Below are positions 28,091 through 38,700 of a DNA stretch of 64,000 nucleotides, one piece after another. Under the pieces are notes generated by a model. The model saw only the letters and a list, made by a program, of their open reading frames with translations. It was not told where the DNA came from and did no database searches. Source of the stretch: Winogradskyella tangerina (lineage in GTDB: Bacteria > Bacteroidota > Bacteroidia > Flavobacteriales > Flavobacteriaceae); NCBI RefSeq assembly GCF_003260205.1, contig NZ_QERF01000001.1:248001-312000 (forward strand). The letters are read 5' to 3'. Each line of letters starts with the position of its first letter. The first letter of the stretch is position 1. The position numbers and the translations under genes are program-made.

Positions 28091-28891
28091 ATGAAAATTG
28101 CAATAATCGGAACAGGAAACCTAGGAAAGTCCATAGCAAAAGGACTCATAACGACCAATGCTATCACTACCTTATTTCTAACTAAAAGAAATCTTAGTGA
28201 CATTCAAGAATTTGAAGGTTATAACAACGTTTATCTCACCTCAGATAATATCGAAGCCGTTAAAAACTCTGACATTTTGATCTTTGCTGTGCAACCTGCA
28301 CATTTCGAAAAAATACTTCAAGACGTTAAACCATATCTCACTGATAACCATGTTTTGATTTCAACTATTACAGGTTTCACTATTCCAAATATCGAAGCAC
28401 AGGTTGGTGCAAATAATTTTATCATCAGAGCCATGCCAAATACAGCCATCGCTGTAGGTAAATCCATGACTTGTTTATGTAGTAATGATAACGGTAAAAA
28501 ACGTATAAAAGTTGCTGAGGCTATTTTCAATAGACTTGGACATACGTTGGCAATTCCAGAATCCCAAATGCAAGCTGCAACAGTAGTTTGCGCCAGCGGA
28601 ATAGCTTTTTGGATGCGATTGATCAGAGCAACAACACAAGCTGCAATTCAATTAGGATTTGATGCCAAGGAAGCCCAAGAATTGGCAATGTATACCAGCG
28701 AAGGAGCTGCTAATTTATTGATCACAACAGGGAACCATCCTGAAGAAGAAATCGATAAAGTAACCACACCAATGGGTTGCACCATAGAAGGATTAAACGA
28801 AATGGAACACAAAGGATTGAGTTCATCCTTAATCCAAGGGATGGTCGCCTCCTTCAAAAAAATCAACACTATAAAAGAGGAACAAATATGA
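28091..28891 (+). CDS. proC: Pyrroline-5-carboxylate reductase inside the arg operon
   Basis: The 266-residue protein has the Rossmann start IIGTGNLGKSIAKGL at 4-18. The C-terminal family signature runs from GATVVCASGIAFW-type residues through EGAANLL and TTPMGCTIEGLNEME. ProC reduces pyrroline-5-carboxylate to proline with NAD(P)H. Its place between argC and argD, overlapping argD by 4 bp, couples proline and arginine synthesis from glutamate. In some Bacteroidetes this is the usual proC location. Confidence 0.92.
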   Translation: MKIAIIGTGNLGKSIAKGLITTNAITTLFLTKRNLSDIQEFEGYNNVYLTSDNIEAVKNSDILIFAVQPAHFEKILQDVKPYLTDNHVLISTITGFTIPNIEAQVGANNFIIRAMPNTAIAVGKSMTCLCSNDNGKKRIKVAEAIFNRLGHTLAIPESQMQAATVVCASGIAFWMRLIRATTQAAIQLGFDAKEAQELAMYTSEGAANLLITTGNHPEEEIDKVTTPMGCTIEGLNEMEHKGLSSSLIQGMVASFKKINTIKEEQI

Positions 28892-30015
28892 GTTTGTTTG
28901 AGGTATATCCATTATACGACGTTACGCCCATAAAGGCTGAGGATGTTTTTGTTTATGATAATGAAGGCAACAAATATCTCGATCTGTATGGCGGGCATGC
29001 AGTGATTTCCATCGGGCATTCGCATCCAGATTATGTCGCTGCAATTACCAGCCAGGTTGAAAAGTTAGGATTCTATAGCAATTCCATAAAGAATCCATTA
29101 CAAAGTCAATTGGCCGATAGATTAGCTAAGATTTCAGGTTGTACAGATTATCAATTGTTCATGTGTAATTCTGGGGCAGAAGCAAATGAAAATGCCCTAA
29201 AACTGGCATCATTTCACAATGGTAAGTCTAAAGTTTTGGCATTCAAAAATTCATTTCATGGCAGAACTTCAGCAGCAGTTGCTGCGACAGATAATTCAAA
29301 GATCGTCGCACCAATTAACGCACAGCAAATTGTGGACTTTGTGGAGTTAGGTGATCTCGAAACCGTAGAATTTATCTTAAAACAAAACGAAACGTGTGCG
29401 GTTATCATTGAATGTATTCAGGGTGTTGGTGGATTAGATCAGAGCTCAACTGCTTTTTATCAAGGGTTGCAAGCCTTATGTAAAAGCTACAATACCGCAT
29501 TGATCGCTGATGAAGTGCAGTCGGGTTTTGGCAGAACAGGTGATTTTTTTGCCTTTCAAAAGCATGGTTTAAAACCCGATATTATTTCAATTGCTAAAGG
29601 TATGGGCAATGGATTCCCAGTTGGTGGAATATTGATCCATCCGTCAATTGAAGCTTCATTTGGGATGCTAGGGACTACTTTCGGAGGTAATCACCTGGCA
29701 TGTGCTGCAACATTGTCGGTTTTAGATGTTATTGCAAAGGAAAATCTGATGACTAACGCGACTTATATTTCAGAATATGTTTTTGAAAAAGCCAGGGAAT
29801 TACCAAAATTAAAATCACTAAAAGGAAGAGGATTAATGTTAGGATTGGAGTTCGATTTTCCTATTTCTGAATTACGAAAGCAACTCATCTTCAAGCATCA
29901 CATTTTTACAGGAAGTGCCAAAAACCCGAATTTAATTAGGATTCTTCCACCATTAACAGTTCAAAAGGAACATATTGATCAGCTCTTCGACGCTTTAAAA
30001 ATTGAACTTAGTTAA
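28888..30015 (+). CDS. argD: Acylornithine aminotransferase
   Basis: The 375-residue class-III PLP aminotransferase converts the acylated glutamate semialdehyde to acylornithine. CNSGAEANENA near 93-103, DEVQSGFGRTG near 208-218 and the PLP lysine K237 in SIAKGMGNGFP are all present. ATG at 28888 was chosen over a longer frame from 28777: it overlaps the proC stop (ATGA) and MSLFEVYPLYDV is the family's natural beginning. Confidence 0.95.
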   Translation: MSLFEVYPLYDVTPIKAEDVFVYDNEGNKYLDLYGGHAVISIGHSHPDYVAAITSQVEKLGFYSNSIKNPLQSQLADRLAKISGCTDYQLFMCNSGAEANENALKLASFHNGKSKVLAFKNSFHGRTSAAVAATDNSKIVAPINAQQIVDFVELGDLETVEFILKQNETCAVIIECIQGVGGLDQSSTAFYQGLQALCKSYNTALIADEVQSGFGRTGDFFAFQKHGLKPDIISIAKGMGNGFPVGGILIHPSIEASFGMLGTTFGGNHLACAATLSVLDVIAKENLMTNATYISEYVFEKARELPKLKSLKGRGLMLGLEFDFPISELRKQLIFKHHIFTGSAKNPNLIRILPPLTVQKEHIDQLFDALKIELS

Positions 30016-30016
30016 A

Positions 30017-30958
30017 ATGAAAAATTACACATCCATAAACGACATTCCGGACCTTTCAATATTGATTAAGGAGGCCATCGCATTAAAGAAAAATCCTTTT
30101 CAATTTGAATCATTAGGAAAACACAAAACCTTGGTAATGCTCTTTTTCAACTCGAGTTTAAGAACACGTCTAAGCACCGAAAAAGCTGCTCAAAATTTAG
30201 GAATGAAAACCATGGTTTTGAACATCAATAACGCATGGAACTTAGAGTTTGACGACGGAACAGTAATGAATTTAAACACTTCAGAACATATAAAAGAGGC
30301 TGCGAGAGTCATTTCACAATACGCCGATCTCATCGCTGTACGTGCCTTCCCTGAACTGATCGATAAAGTCAAAGACGAGTATGAAATTATCATCAATGGT
30401 TTCAAAACCTATGCGACAGTGCCGATCATTAGCATGGAGAGTTCAACCGCTCATCCTTTGCAAGCGTTGGCGGATGCCATTACCATCACAGAATTGTCAT
30501 CAAAACAAAAACCAAAGGTGGTCTTATCTTGGGCGCCACACCCAAAAGCACTGCCGCACGCGGTTGCCAATTCATTCGTAAAAATGATACAACAATTAGA
30601 TGTTGATTTTGAAATAACGCATCCTGAAGGCTATGAGCTTAATCCAAAAATTACCAAAGGTGTCACTATCAATTACGATCAGAATGAAGCATTGAGAAAG
30701 GCAGATTTTGTTTATGTGAAAAACTGGAGTAATTATAAAGACTATGGAAAAGTGACGAATGAAGACCCGAATTGGATGATCACTAAGTCTAAATTAGATC
30801 AGGCAAAATTTATGCATTGTTTACCTGTCAGGCGAAATGTGGTCGTTGAAGATGCCGTTTTAGATAGTGATCAATCCGTGGTTATTGAACAAGCTAATAA
30901 CCGAACATTTGCGGCTCAGATCATAATGAAAAAATTATTGGAAAATTTAAATGAATAG
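30017..30958 (+). CDS. argF': N-acyl-L-ornithine transcarbamylase (argF' type), possibly N-succinyl-specific
   Basis: The 313-residue protein has the carbamoyl-phosphate motif FFNSSLRTRLSTE near 43-55 (SLRTR in place of STRTR), and FMHCLPVRRNVVVED near the C-terminus in place of the ornithine-type HCLP. These mark the acylornithine transcarbamylases of Xanthomonas and Bacteroides. The position equal, by eye, to Glu92 of the acetyl enzyme and Pro90 of the B. fragilis succinyl enzyme is Ser89 here (NTSEHIKEAARV). In published work, replacing that Glu with Ser or Pro shifted specificity to succinylornithine. ATG at 30017 is preferred to a TTG at 30002 that lies inside argD. Confidence 0.88.
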   Translation: MKNYTSINDIPDLSILIKEAIALKKNPFQFESLGKHKTLVMLFFNSSLRTRLSTEKAAQNLGMKTMVLNINNAWNLEFDDGTVMNLNTSEHIKEAARVISQYADLIAVRAFPELIDKVKDEYEIIINGFKTYATVPIISMESSTAHPLQALADAITITELSSKQKPKVVLSWAPHPKALPHAVANSFVKMIQQLDVDFEITHPEGYELNPKITKGVTINYDQNEALRKADFVYVKNWSNYKDYGKVTNEDPNWMITKSKLDQAKFMHCLPVRRNVVVEDAVLDSDQSVVIEQANNRTFAAQIIMKKLLENLNE

Positions 30959-30985
30959 CGTCGTACTGAATGACGAAAGTAAAAT

Positions 30986-31762
30986 ATGAAACCTTTAAAA
31001 ATCATAAAAATAGGCGGGAATATAATTGACAACCAAAAAGCCTTAGCTAGTTTTTTGAAACAGTTTGCGCAATTAGATGGCCCAAAAGTGTTGGTGCACG
31101 GTGGTGGGAAATTAGCCTCAAAATTGGCGGCTCAAATGAATGTTCCAGTTAAGATGCATGAAGGCCGAAGAATCACTGATGTCAAAACCCTTGACATCAT
31201 TACTATGGTCTATGCCGGTAAAATAAACAAATCTATAGTTGCTCAATTACAAGCCCACAATTGCAATGCCATTGGTTTTTCAGGTGCTGACGGAAATACA
31301 ATAACCTCAGAGAAAAGACCGATTAAAACGGTCGATTTTGGGTTTGTTGGCGATATCAAATCCGTGAATACTAATATTCTAGAAACACTCTTAAAAGAAC
31401 AAATTACACCTGTATTTTGTGCCATAACTCATAATTCGAGCGGACAACTACTCAATACCAATGCTGATACTATAGCCTCAGAATTGGCCATTGGATTTGC
31501 AAAATCCTATGAGACAGAACTCTATTATTGCTTTGAAAAAAATGGCGTTTTACAAGATGTTTCAGATGACGATTCGGTTATTGAATTAATAACTTCTGAA
31601 GCGTATCAAACCTTATTATCCGAAGGAATAATAGCTGATGGTATGCTTCCTAAACTCACTAATTGTTTTCACGCAATAGAAAACCAAGTAAGCAAAGTTT
31701 GCATCGGTAAACCAGAGATGCTATTTCAATCAAATACCAGTTTTACAACCATTCAAAAATGA
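30986..31762 (+). CDS. argB: N-acetyl(succinyl)glutamate kinase
   Basis: The 258-residue amino-acid kinase has IKIGGNIIDN at 6-15 (phosphate binding) and the substrate loop VLVHGGGKLAS near 36-46. NTNADTIASELAIG near 160 holds the catalytic region. Length is typical of argB (about 255-300). It phosphorylates the acylglutamate made by the first gene of the operon. A 27-bp gap from argF' contains a weak CGTC...GACG repeat. The gene overlaps argE by 4 bp. Confidence 0.93.
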   Translation: MKPLKIIKIGGNIIDNQKALASFLKQFAQLDGPKVLVHGGGKLASKLAAQMNVPVKMHEGRRITDVKTLDIITMVYAGKINKSIVAQLQAHNCNAIGFSGADGNTITSEKRPIKTVDFGFVGDIKSVNTNILETLLKEQITPVFCAITHNSSGQLLNTNADTIASELAIGFAKSYETELYYCFEKNGVLQDVSDDDSVIELITSEAYQTLLSEGIIADGMLPKLTNCFHAIENQVSKVCIGKPEMLFQSNTSFTTIQK

Positions 31763-32820
31763 AAAAGAAACTCACAACAGAAGCCATAGAGTTATTAAAA
31801 CAACTCATAGAAACCCCTTCGTTTTCTTCCGAAGAAAATGAGACGGCGTCCCTTATCGAACAATGGTTTATATCACATAAGATCCCTTTCAAACGTGAAA
31901 AAAATAATATTTGGGCTATCAATAAACACTTCAATAAAAACAAGCAAACCTTACTTTTAAATTCGCATCACGATACGGTAAAACCAAACAATGGTTACAC
32001 TAAAGATCCTTTTAAAGCGATAGTGGAAGATGGAAAGTTATACGGTTTGGGCAGCAATGATGCAGGTGGTTGTTTGGTATCACTTTTGGCAACATTCACT
32101 TATTTCTATAAAAAGAAAAACCTCAGCTACAATTTAGTCATTGTGGCCTCTGCCGAGGAAGAAAGCAGTGGTCCTAATGGACTCAACTCAATGTTACCGA
32201 TCATTCCAAAAATTGATGTGGCAATTGTTGGAGAACCAACCTTGATGGATTTAGCGATAGCCGAAAAAGGCTTGGTTGTTTTTGATGCAAAGGTGAAGGG
32301 TACTGCCAGTCATGCTGCACACCCTAACGATGACAATGCGATTTATAATACGGTTGATGTTCTTAAATGGTTTCAGGAATTTAAGTTTGAGAAAAAATCA
32401 CCTGTTCTCGGAGACGTTAAAATGACCGTAACGCAAATTAATGCCGGAAAGCAGCACAATGCAGTACCTTCAGAGGTTGATTTGGTTATCGATGTTCGTG
32501 TGAATGACAAATACAGTAACGAAGAAATTGCCAAGATTCTTGAAAAGAAATCGCCTTGTTCGAGTATTACACCACGAAGTTTGCGCCTCAATTCGTCGTC
32601 CATTCCAGTGCATCATGATTTAGTTAAAGCAGGTGTTGAACTTGGTAGGGCGACCTATGGTTCGCCGACTTTGTCAGATCAGGCTGCTTTAAGTTGCCCC
32701 TCTTTAAAGTTGGGGCCTGGTGACAGCAGGCGTTCGCATACTGCTGATGAATTTATTTACCTTAAAGAAATTGAAGAAGGCGTTGATATTTATATAAAAT
32801 TATTAGAATTGGTATTGTAG
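31759..32820 (+). CDS. argE: M20-family acylornithine / acylcitrulline deacylase
   Basis: The 353-residue metallopeptidase-family protein has the metal motifs NSHHDTVKP, GLGSNDAGG and SAEEESSGPNG, the last carrying the catalytic EE pair. The lid domain lies at about 180-290. In pathways using an acylornithine transcarbamylase the substrate of this enzyme is acyl-L-citrulline, so that is the expected substrate here. The gene overlaps argB by 4 bp and is followed by a repeat-bearing gap before argH. Confidence 0.9.
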   Translation: MKKKLTTEAIELLKQLIETPSFSSEENETASLIEQWFISHKIPFKREKNNIWAINKHFNKNKQTLLLNSHHDTVKPNNGYTKDPFKAIVEDGKLYGLGSNDAGGCLVSLLATFTYFYKKKNLSYNLVIVASAEEESSGPNGLNSMLPIIPKIDVAIVGEPTLMDLAIAEKGLVVFDAKVKGTASHAAHPNDDNAIYNTVDVLKWFQEFKFEKKSPVLGDVKMTVTQINAGKQHNAVPSEVDLVIDVRVNDKYSNEEIAKILEKKSPCSSITPRSLRLNSSSIPVHHDLVKAGVELGRATYGSPTLSDQAALSCPSLKLGPGDSRRSHTADEFIYLKEIEEGVDIYIKLLELVL

Positions 32821-32836
32821 GAACCTCTAGATACAA

Positions 32837-32902
32837 TTCTGATAAAATCAGAATCACTCGAAGTGACGAAACATTAAAATAGATTCCTGCCTGGGCAGGA
32901 AT
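32837..32902. repeat. REP-like cluster of three hairpins between argE and argH
   Basis: Three perfect inverted repeats lie in 66 bp: TTCTGAT-AAA-ATCAGAA (32837-32853), TCACT-CGA-AGTGA (32854-32866) and ATTCCTGCC-TG-GGCAGGAAT (32883-32902), the last followed by GACA. AGATTCCTGCC...GGCAGGAATGACA and CACTTCGAGTG-type sequences are, from memory, widespread intergenic repeats in flavobacterial genomes. The cluster interrupts an otherwise tightly packed operon and could shape argE/argH mRNA. Confidence 0.6.
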
Positions 32903-32953
32903 GACAGAAAAATTTGAAAATCGCCATTAAGGCAACTACAAAAACAACAAATT

Positions 32954-34228
32954 ATGAAACTCTGGGATAAAGGCTATGCGATCGATAAAAAAATAGAAGC
33001 ATTTACCGTTGGAAACGACCGCGAAATTGATTTGCACATTGCTAAATACGATGTACAGGCATCTTTAGCACATGCCGTAATGTTAGAAGCTATTGGCATA
33101 ATTACTTCGGAAGAGTTATCTCAACTTAAAACGGGGTTGAATTCAATTGCAACCTCTATTGAAGAAGGCGTTTTCACTATTGACGACACTTTTGAAGATG
33201 TGCATTCAAAGATCGAATTCGAACTTACCAAAACCCTCGGTGATGTGGGTAAAAAGATTCATACAGCACGTTCTAGAAATGATCAGGTTTTAGTGGCCTT
33301 ACATCTCTATTACAAAGATCATTTGAAGCAAATCAAAACTAAGGCCCATACCTTTTTCGAAACACTGCTTTCCTTAGCTGAAACCCACAAAGACCAGCTG
33401 CTACCTGGATATACGCATTTACAAGTGGCTATGCCATCGTCATTTGGGTTATGGTTTTCAGCTTATGCGGAATTATTGATTGATGATGTTCACCTCCTAA
33501 ATGCCGTTTCAAAAATTGTAGATCAAAACCCTCTAGGCTCTGCCGCAGGTTATGGTAGTTCTTTTCCTATCGACAGACAAATAACCACCGAAGAACTCCA
33601 ATTTTCAACATTGAAGTACAATGTCGTTGCCGCACAATTGAGTCGTGGTAAAAATGAAAGAACGATCGCTAGTGCATTGGGTGCTTTATCCAATACCATG
33701 GCGCGATTTGCTATGGACATTTGCATATATATGAGTCAGAACTTTAGATTTATCAGTTTCCCAGACGAGCTTACAACGGGCAGTAGCATTATGCCACACA
33801 AGAAAAATCCTGATGTATTTGAACTGATTAGAGGTAAGTGTAATAAAATCCAAGCGCTTCATACTGAAATGCTTCTCATTACAAATAATTTACCAAGTGG
33901 ATATCACAGAGATTTTCAGTTACTGAAGGAAAATATGATCAATGCTTTTGAAGACATCAGTGATATTCTTGATATTTTCAACTTTGCCATTCAGCAGATC
34001 ATTGTGAAGGATATTGATCTTAACGATGAAAAATATAAATATCTTTTTACAGTAGATAGCATCAATAATTTGGTGGTTGCAGGTATGAGCTTCAGAGAGG
34101 CCTATCAAAACATTGGAGATCAAGTTCAGAATAACACCTATCAACCAGATTTGGGTAAAAAACATACCCATATTGGGAGTATGGGGAATTTATGTTTGGA
34201 AGAGATTAGAGCTAAGTTTCCGAAATAA
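32954..34228 (+). CDS. argH: Argininosuccinate lyase
   Basis: The 424-residue fumarase-superfamily enzyme splits argininosuccinate to arginine and fumarate. HTARSRNDQV near 108-117, LPGYTHLQVAMP near 150 and the signature GSSIMPHKKNPDVFE near 275-290 are clear. It is a little shorter than the usual 455-460 residues, with a shortened C-terminal end. It closes the arg operon and is followed directly by a terminator. Confidence 0.95.
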   Translation: MKLWDKGYAIDKKIEAFTVGNDREIDLHIAKYDVQASLAHAVMLEAIGIITSEELSQLKTGLNSIATSIEEGVFTIDDTFEDVHSKIEFELTKTLGDVGKKIHTARSRNDQVLVALHLYYKDHLKQIKTKAHTFFETLLSLAETHKDQLLPGYTHLQVAMPSSFGLWFSAYAELLIDDVHLLNAVSKIVDQNPLGSAAGYGSSFPIDRQITTEELQFSTLKYNVVAAQLSRGKNERTIASALGALSNTMARFAMDICIYMSQNFRFISFPDELTTGSSIMPHKKNPDVFELIRGKCNKIQALHTEMLLITNNLPSGYHRDFQLLKENMINAFEDISDILDIFNFAIQQIIVKDIDLNDEKYKYLFTVDSINNLVVAGMSFREAYQNIGDQVQNNTYQPDLGKKHTHIGSMGNLCLEEIRAKFPK

Positions 34229-34232
34229 AAAA

Positions 34233-34255
34233 AGCACCCTCATGGGTGCTCTTTC
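34233..34255. terminator. Intrinsic terminator between argH and gltD
   Basis: AGCACCC-TCAT-GGGTGCT at 34233-34250 is a perfect 7-bp stem with a 4-nt loop, preceded by A's and followed by CTTT. It lies 4 bp after the argH stop and, with A's on one side and T's on the other, can act for both converging transcripts. Confidence 0.8.
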
Positions 34256-34310
34256 GCCAACTAGTATTCATAGCCCTAACCCTAATTAACAAAACACTAG
34301 TAGTAATTTT

Positions 34311-35777
34311 TTAGGCTCTTGGCAGATCATTGGTATCTTTCAAAGGTAAATCAGATTCACCCATTAAGTAAGCATCCACATGATGTGCCGCTTGGCGTCC
34401 TTCCGAAATAGCCCAGACGATTAAGGATTGTCCTCTTCGCATATCACCTGCTGCGAAAATACCAGGCACGTTAGTGGCATAATCTTTTGTGGTCGCTTGG
34501 ATATTTGTTCTGAAATCCATTTCAACTCCAAATTGATCGGCTAATGTTTTTTCAGATCCTGTGAAGCCCAAGGCTAATAGTGCCAAATCACATTTCCACT
34601 CCTTTTCGGTGCCTTCAATTTCTTTTAGCTGTGGGCGTTCGCCTTCTTTGAATATCCACTCAACTTCTACTGTTTTTAAACCCTTCAAGTTACCATTACC
34701 ATCACCCAAAAATTCTTTAGTCGAAATACTAAAAAAGCGCTCCACACCTTCCTTATGCGATGAACTTGTACGCAGTTTCATTGGCCAATATGGCCATGGT
34801 TGATGCGCTGGTCGACCTTCGGTGGGTTTATTCAAAATTTCGAAATTTGTTATTGAAGCCGCACCATGACGATTAGAGGTCCCGATGCAATCACTTCCGG
34901 TATCGCCTCCACCAATGACAATTACGTGCTTATCTTTTGCTGAAATCACATCTTCAAAATTTACTAATCCATCTACATATTGGTTGTTCAACTTTAAAAA
35001 ATCCATCGCTTGGGTAACGCCTTTTAACTCAGCCCCAGGTATTGGAATATGTCTTCTTACTGTTGCACCTCCACAAAGAACTATAGCATCAAATTCGTCT
35101 TTTAGCTGATTGGCGTCGACGTTTTCTCCAACATGGGTATTAGTTTTAAATATAATGCCTTCCTCCTCCAAAACTTTTATACGACGGTCGATGATGTGCT
35201 TTTCCATCTTGAAATCCGGAATTCCATAACGCAATAGACCGCCAACCTTCGCATCGCGTTCAAAAATAGTTACGGTATGCCCGGCTCTATTTAATTGCTG
35301 CGCTGCGGCTAAACCTGCAGGTCCAGATCCAATGACGGCAACTGATTTACCTGTTCTAACATTAGGAAGTTGTGGTGTAATCCATCCTTCTTTAAAAGCC
35401 GTTTCTACGATATTTTTCTCAATATTTTCGATAGTGACTGGATCTTCGTTGATCCCTAACACACAGGCTTCCTCACAAGGCGCTGGGCATAATCGCCCTG
35501 TAAACTCTGGGAAATTATTGGTTTTATGCAGAATCTCTGCGGCTTCTTTCCATTTACCCTTGTATACTTTGTCATTAAAATCAGGAATCAAATTCCCTAA
35601 TGGGCAACCACTATGACAAAACGGAATTCCGCAATCCATGCAGCGCGCGCCCTGATCTTTTAGTTCTTCTTCCTCAAGCGGAATAGTGAACTCTTTATAG
35701 TTCTTAATGCGCTTTTTTGGCGCAACATATTGCTCGTTTTGTCGCTCAAATTCTAAAAATCCTGTAATCTTTCCCAT
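34311..35777 (-). CDS. gltD: Glutamate synthase (NADPH) small subunit
   Basis: The 488-residue flavoprotein passes electrons from NADPH to the large subunit. Two cysteine groups for 4Fe-4S clusters are visible: C46, C49, C54, C58 (CMDCGIPFCHSGCP) and C97, C101, C105 (CPAPCEEAC). The FAD motif GSGPAGLAAAQQL lies near 150-162 and the NADPH motif GGGDTGSDCIG near 290. It follows gltB by 3 bp on the same strand, as in the standard gltBD operon. Confidence 0.96.
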   Translation of the reverse strand: MGKITGFLEFERQNEQYVAPKKRIKNYKEFTIPLEEEELKDQGARCMDCGIPFCHSGCPLGNLIPDFNDKVYKGKWKEAAEILHKTNNFPEFTGRLCPAPCEEACVLGINEDPVTIENIEKNIVETAFKEGWITPQLPNVRTGKSVAVIGSGPAGLAAAQQLNRAGHTVTIFERDAKVGGLLRYGIPDFKMEKHIIDRRIKVLEEEGIIFKTNTHVGENVDANQLKDEFDAIVLCGGATVRRHIPIPGAELKGVTQAMDFLKLNNQYVDGLVNFEDVISAKDKHVIVIGGGDTGSDCIGTSNRHGAASITNFEILNKPTEGRPAHQPWPYWPMKLRTSSSHKEGVERFFSISTKEFLGDGNGNLKGLKTVEVEWIFKEGERPQLKEIEGTEKEWKCDLALLALGFTGSEKTLADQFGVEMDFRTNIQATTKDYATNVPGIFAAGDMRRGQSLIVWAISEGRQAAHHVDAYLMGESDLPLKDTNDLPRA

Positions 35778-35780
35778 GAC

Positions 35781-38700
35781 TTAAGCTGTTTCTAATTGTT
35801 CTTTTTCTAATCGTAATAAGGCTTGCCTGTACTCTTCAGGAAGCACTTTCTTAAACTTCGGAAGATAATTCTCCCAGTCTGACAAGAGGCGCTTTGCTAA
35901 TGGACTTGTTGTTGCGATATAATGGTTTTCAATTAATTCCTTCAATTGCTTTTGATCAGCTTCCAATTTAACCGGATCGATATTCAGGTCGTCCGAATTA
36001 CAGAAAGTTTCAAAAGTGTTTATAGGATCAAAAACATAGGCTATTCCACCGCTCATTCCAGCACCAAAATTTCGCCCCACAGTTCCTAAGATGACCGCTA
36101 CACCACCGGTCATGTATTCGCATCCGTGGTCACCAATTCCTTCCACAACAGCCTTGGCTCCAGAATTTCTTACGCAGAAGCGTTCACCAGCTTTTCCATT
36201 AATATAGACCTCACCACTTGTGGCACCGTAAAGTGTTACATTACCAGTGATGATATTTTCTTCTGGTACGATGGTACTTTCTGAAGGAACCTTGATAATC
36301 AATTTCCCTCCCGAAAGTCCTTTGCCTAAGTAGTCATTGGTATTGCCGTGAACCGTCATGCTAACGCCTTTGGTAGTGAATGCGCCAAAACTTTGTCCGG
36401 CCGAACCGCTAAAATCAATATTGATAGTATCTTCTGGTAGACCTTTCGCACCGTAAATTTTTGAAATTTCATTGCTTACAATAGCGCCCACTGCTCTATC
36501 CATATTGGTTATTGGTAGGTCTAAATGGGTACGTTGTCTTCTGAATAAGGCTTGGTGTGCTTTTTTTATAATTTGAAAATCTAAATGCGATTCTAAATGA
36601 TGATCTTGCTGTTCTGTATTGTAGAGTTTCACATCGTCTGCCACCTCAACCTTATGAAGAATTGGTGTTAAATCAATGCCTGAAGCTTTATAATGTTCGA
36701 TAGCTTTATTGCGATTTAGTTTCTGCACCTGACCTACCATTTCATTGACCGTTCTGAAACCAAGTTTCGCCATGATCTCACGTAATTCTTGAGCTACGAA
36801 ATACATGTAATTCACCACATGCTCTGGCTTGCCTTTGAATTTCTTTCGTAATTCTGGGTTTTGAGTTGCTATACCGACCGGACAAGTATTCAAATGACAA
36901 ACACGCATCATAATACATCCTGAAGCCACCAAAGGTGCCGTTGCAAATCCGAATTCCTCAGCGCCAAGCAAACAAGCAATCGCGACATCACGACCCGTTT
37001 TTAATTGGCCATCACATTCTAAAATCACACGGTTTCGTAAATCGTTCATCACTAGAGTTTGCTGTGCTTCGGCGATACCTAATTCCCATGGTAAACCTGC
37101 ATGTCGTAAAGAGGTTAATGGAGAGGCACCTGTTCCGCCATCAAAACCTGAGATTAGAATTACGTCAGCTTTGGCTTTTGCTACGCCTGCCGCAACCGTT
37201 CCTACGCCCACTTCAGAAACCAATTTCACGTTGATTCGTGCTTCTCTCTTTGCAGATTTTGCATCGTAAATTAATTGAGATAAATCCTCAATTGAATAAA
37301 TATCGTGATGTGGTGGAGGTGAAATTAAACCAACATAAGGTGTAGAATTTCGAGTTTTTGCTATTTCCCGATTTACCTTTGGACCCGGTAATTGGCCACC
37401 TTCACCAGGTTTTGCACCTTGGGCTATTTTAATTTGAATTTCATTTGCGTTGGTCAAATAATTGGAGGTTACTCCAAAACGTCCTGATGCAATTTGCTTA
37501 ATCGCAGAATTTCTCCAATCGCCTTGCGAACTTTTGTAAAAACGTTCTTGATCTTCGCCACCTTCTCCAGAATTAGATTTACCTCCAATACGGTTCATGG
37601 CAATGGCTAAATTTTCATGTGCTTCCTTGCTAATTGAACCATAAGACATGGCACCCGTTTTGAAACGTTTAACGATTTCAGTCCACGACTCAACTTCTTC
37701 CAAAGGAATTGGGTCAAATTGATCAAATTCGAAAAGCCCACGAATCGTCATCAAGTTTTTCGATTGATCATTGACAAGTTTAGAGTATTCTTTATAGGTT
37801 GAAGCCTTATTGGTACGTACCGATTCTTGAAGCTTGGCTACAGTTAAAGGATTGAACATGTGCTTTTCTTGTCCACGTCTCCAACGGTAATCACCACCAA
37901 CTTCAATATCGACATTGGTATCATTCACCTGAAATGCACGTCGGTGACGTTTTACTATTTCCTGCTCGATCTCGCGCAATCCTATGCCCTGAATTCGTGT
38001 TGGTGTATTTGGAAAGTACTTTTCAACCGTAGCGGTATTAATACCAATACATTCAAATAACTGTGAGGCTCTGTATGAGTTTAATGTTGAAATACCAATT
38101 TTATTCATCACCTTCAGAATGCCTTTACCAATCGCCTTATTATAATTTTTGATGGCGGTTAAGTATTCTAAATCGGTGACATCATTGGTATTGATCTGAT
38201 TTTGAACAATCTCATTAACGATGTACGGATTTACGGCACTCGCTCCAAACCCAAATAACAGCGCAAAATGATGAACTTCGCGCGGTTCTGCGGACTCAAT
38301 TATAATGCTGACTTGCGAACGTTTTCCTAGTTTATGAAGTGCATGATTTACATACGAGCAAGCCAATAATGCTGGGATTGGCGCATGATTTTCATCAACA
38401 TAGCGATCCGATAAAATTATAATATTGGTTCCTTGATCTACCGCTTTTGAAGCCTTTGTAACAAGATTATCTAGTGCGATCTCCAATTCGTTCAAACCAC
38501 GGTTGACCTCATATAACATAGAAATTGAAGTCACCTTGAAATCTGGATTTGAATCGTAGTTTCTGATCTTATCTAAATCGTGCTTAGAGATCACCGGATT
38601 TTGAATTTTTAATTTCTTGCAGTGCTCAGCATTAATATCGAATAAGTTCACATCGCTACCTAAAGTAAGACTGATGTCGGTGATTAACTCCTCGCGGATA

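Noticed and set aside
28777-28887. Longer argD start
   Set aside because: The extra 37 residues lie inside proC and are unlike the family; ATG at 28888 overlaps the proC stop in the usual way.
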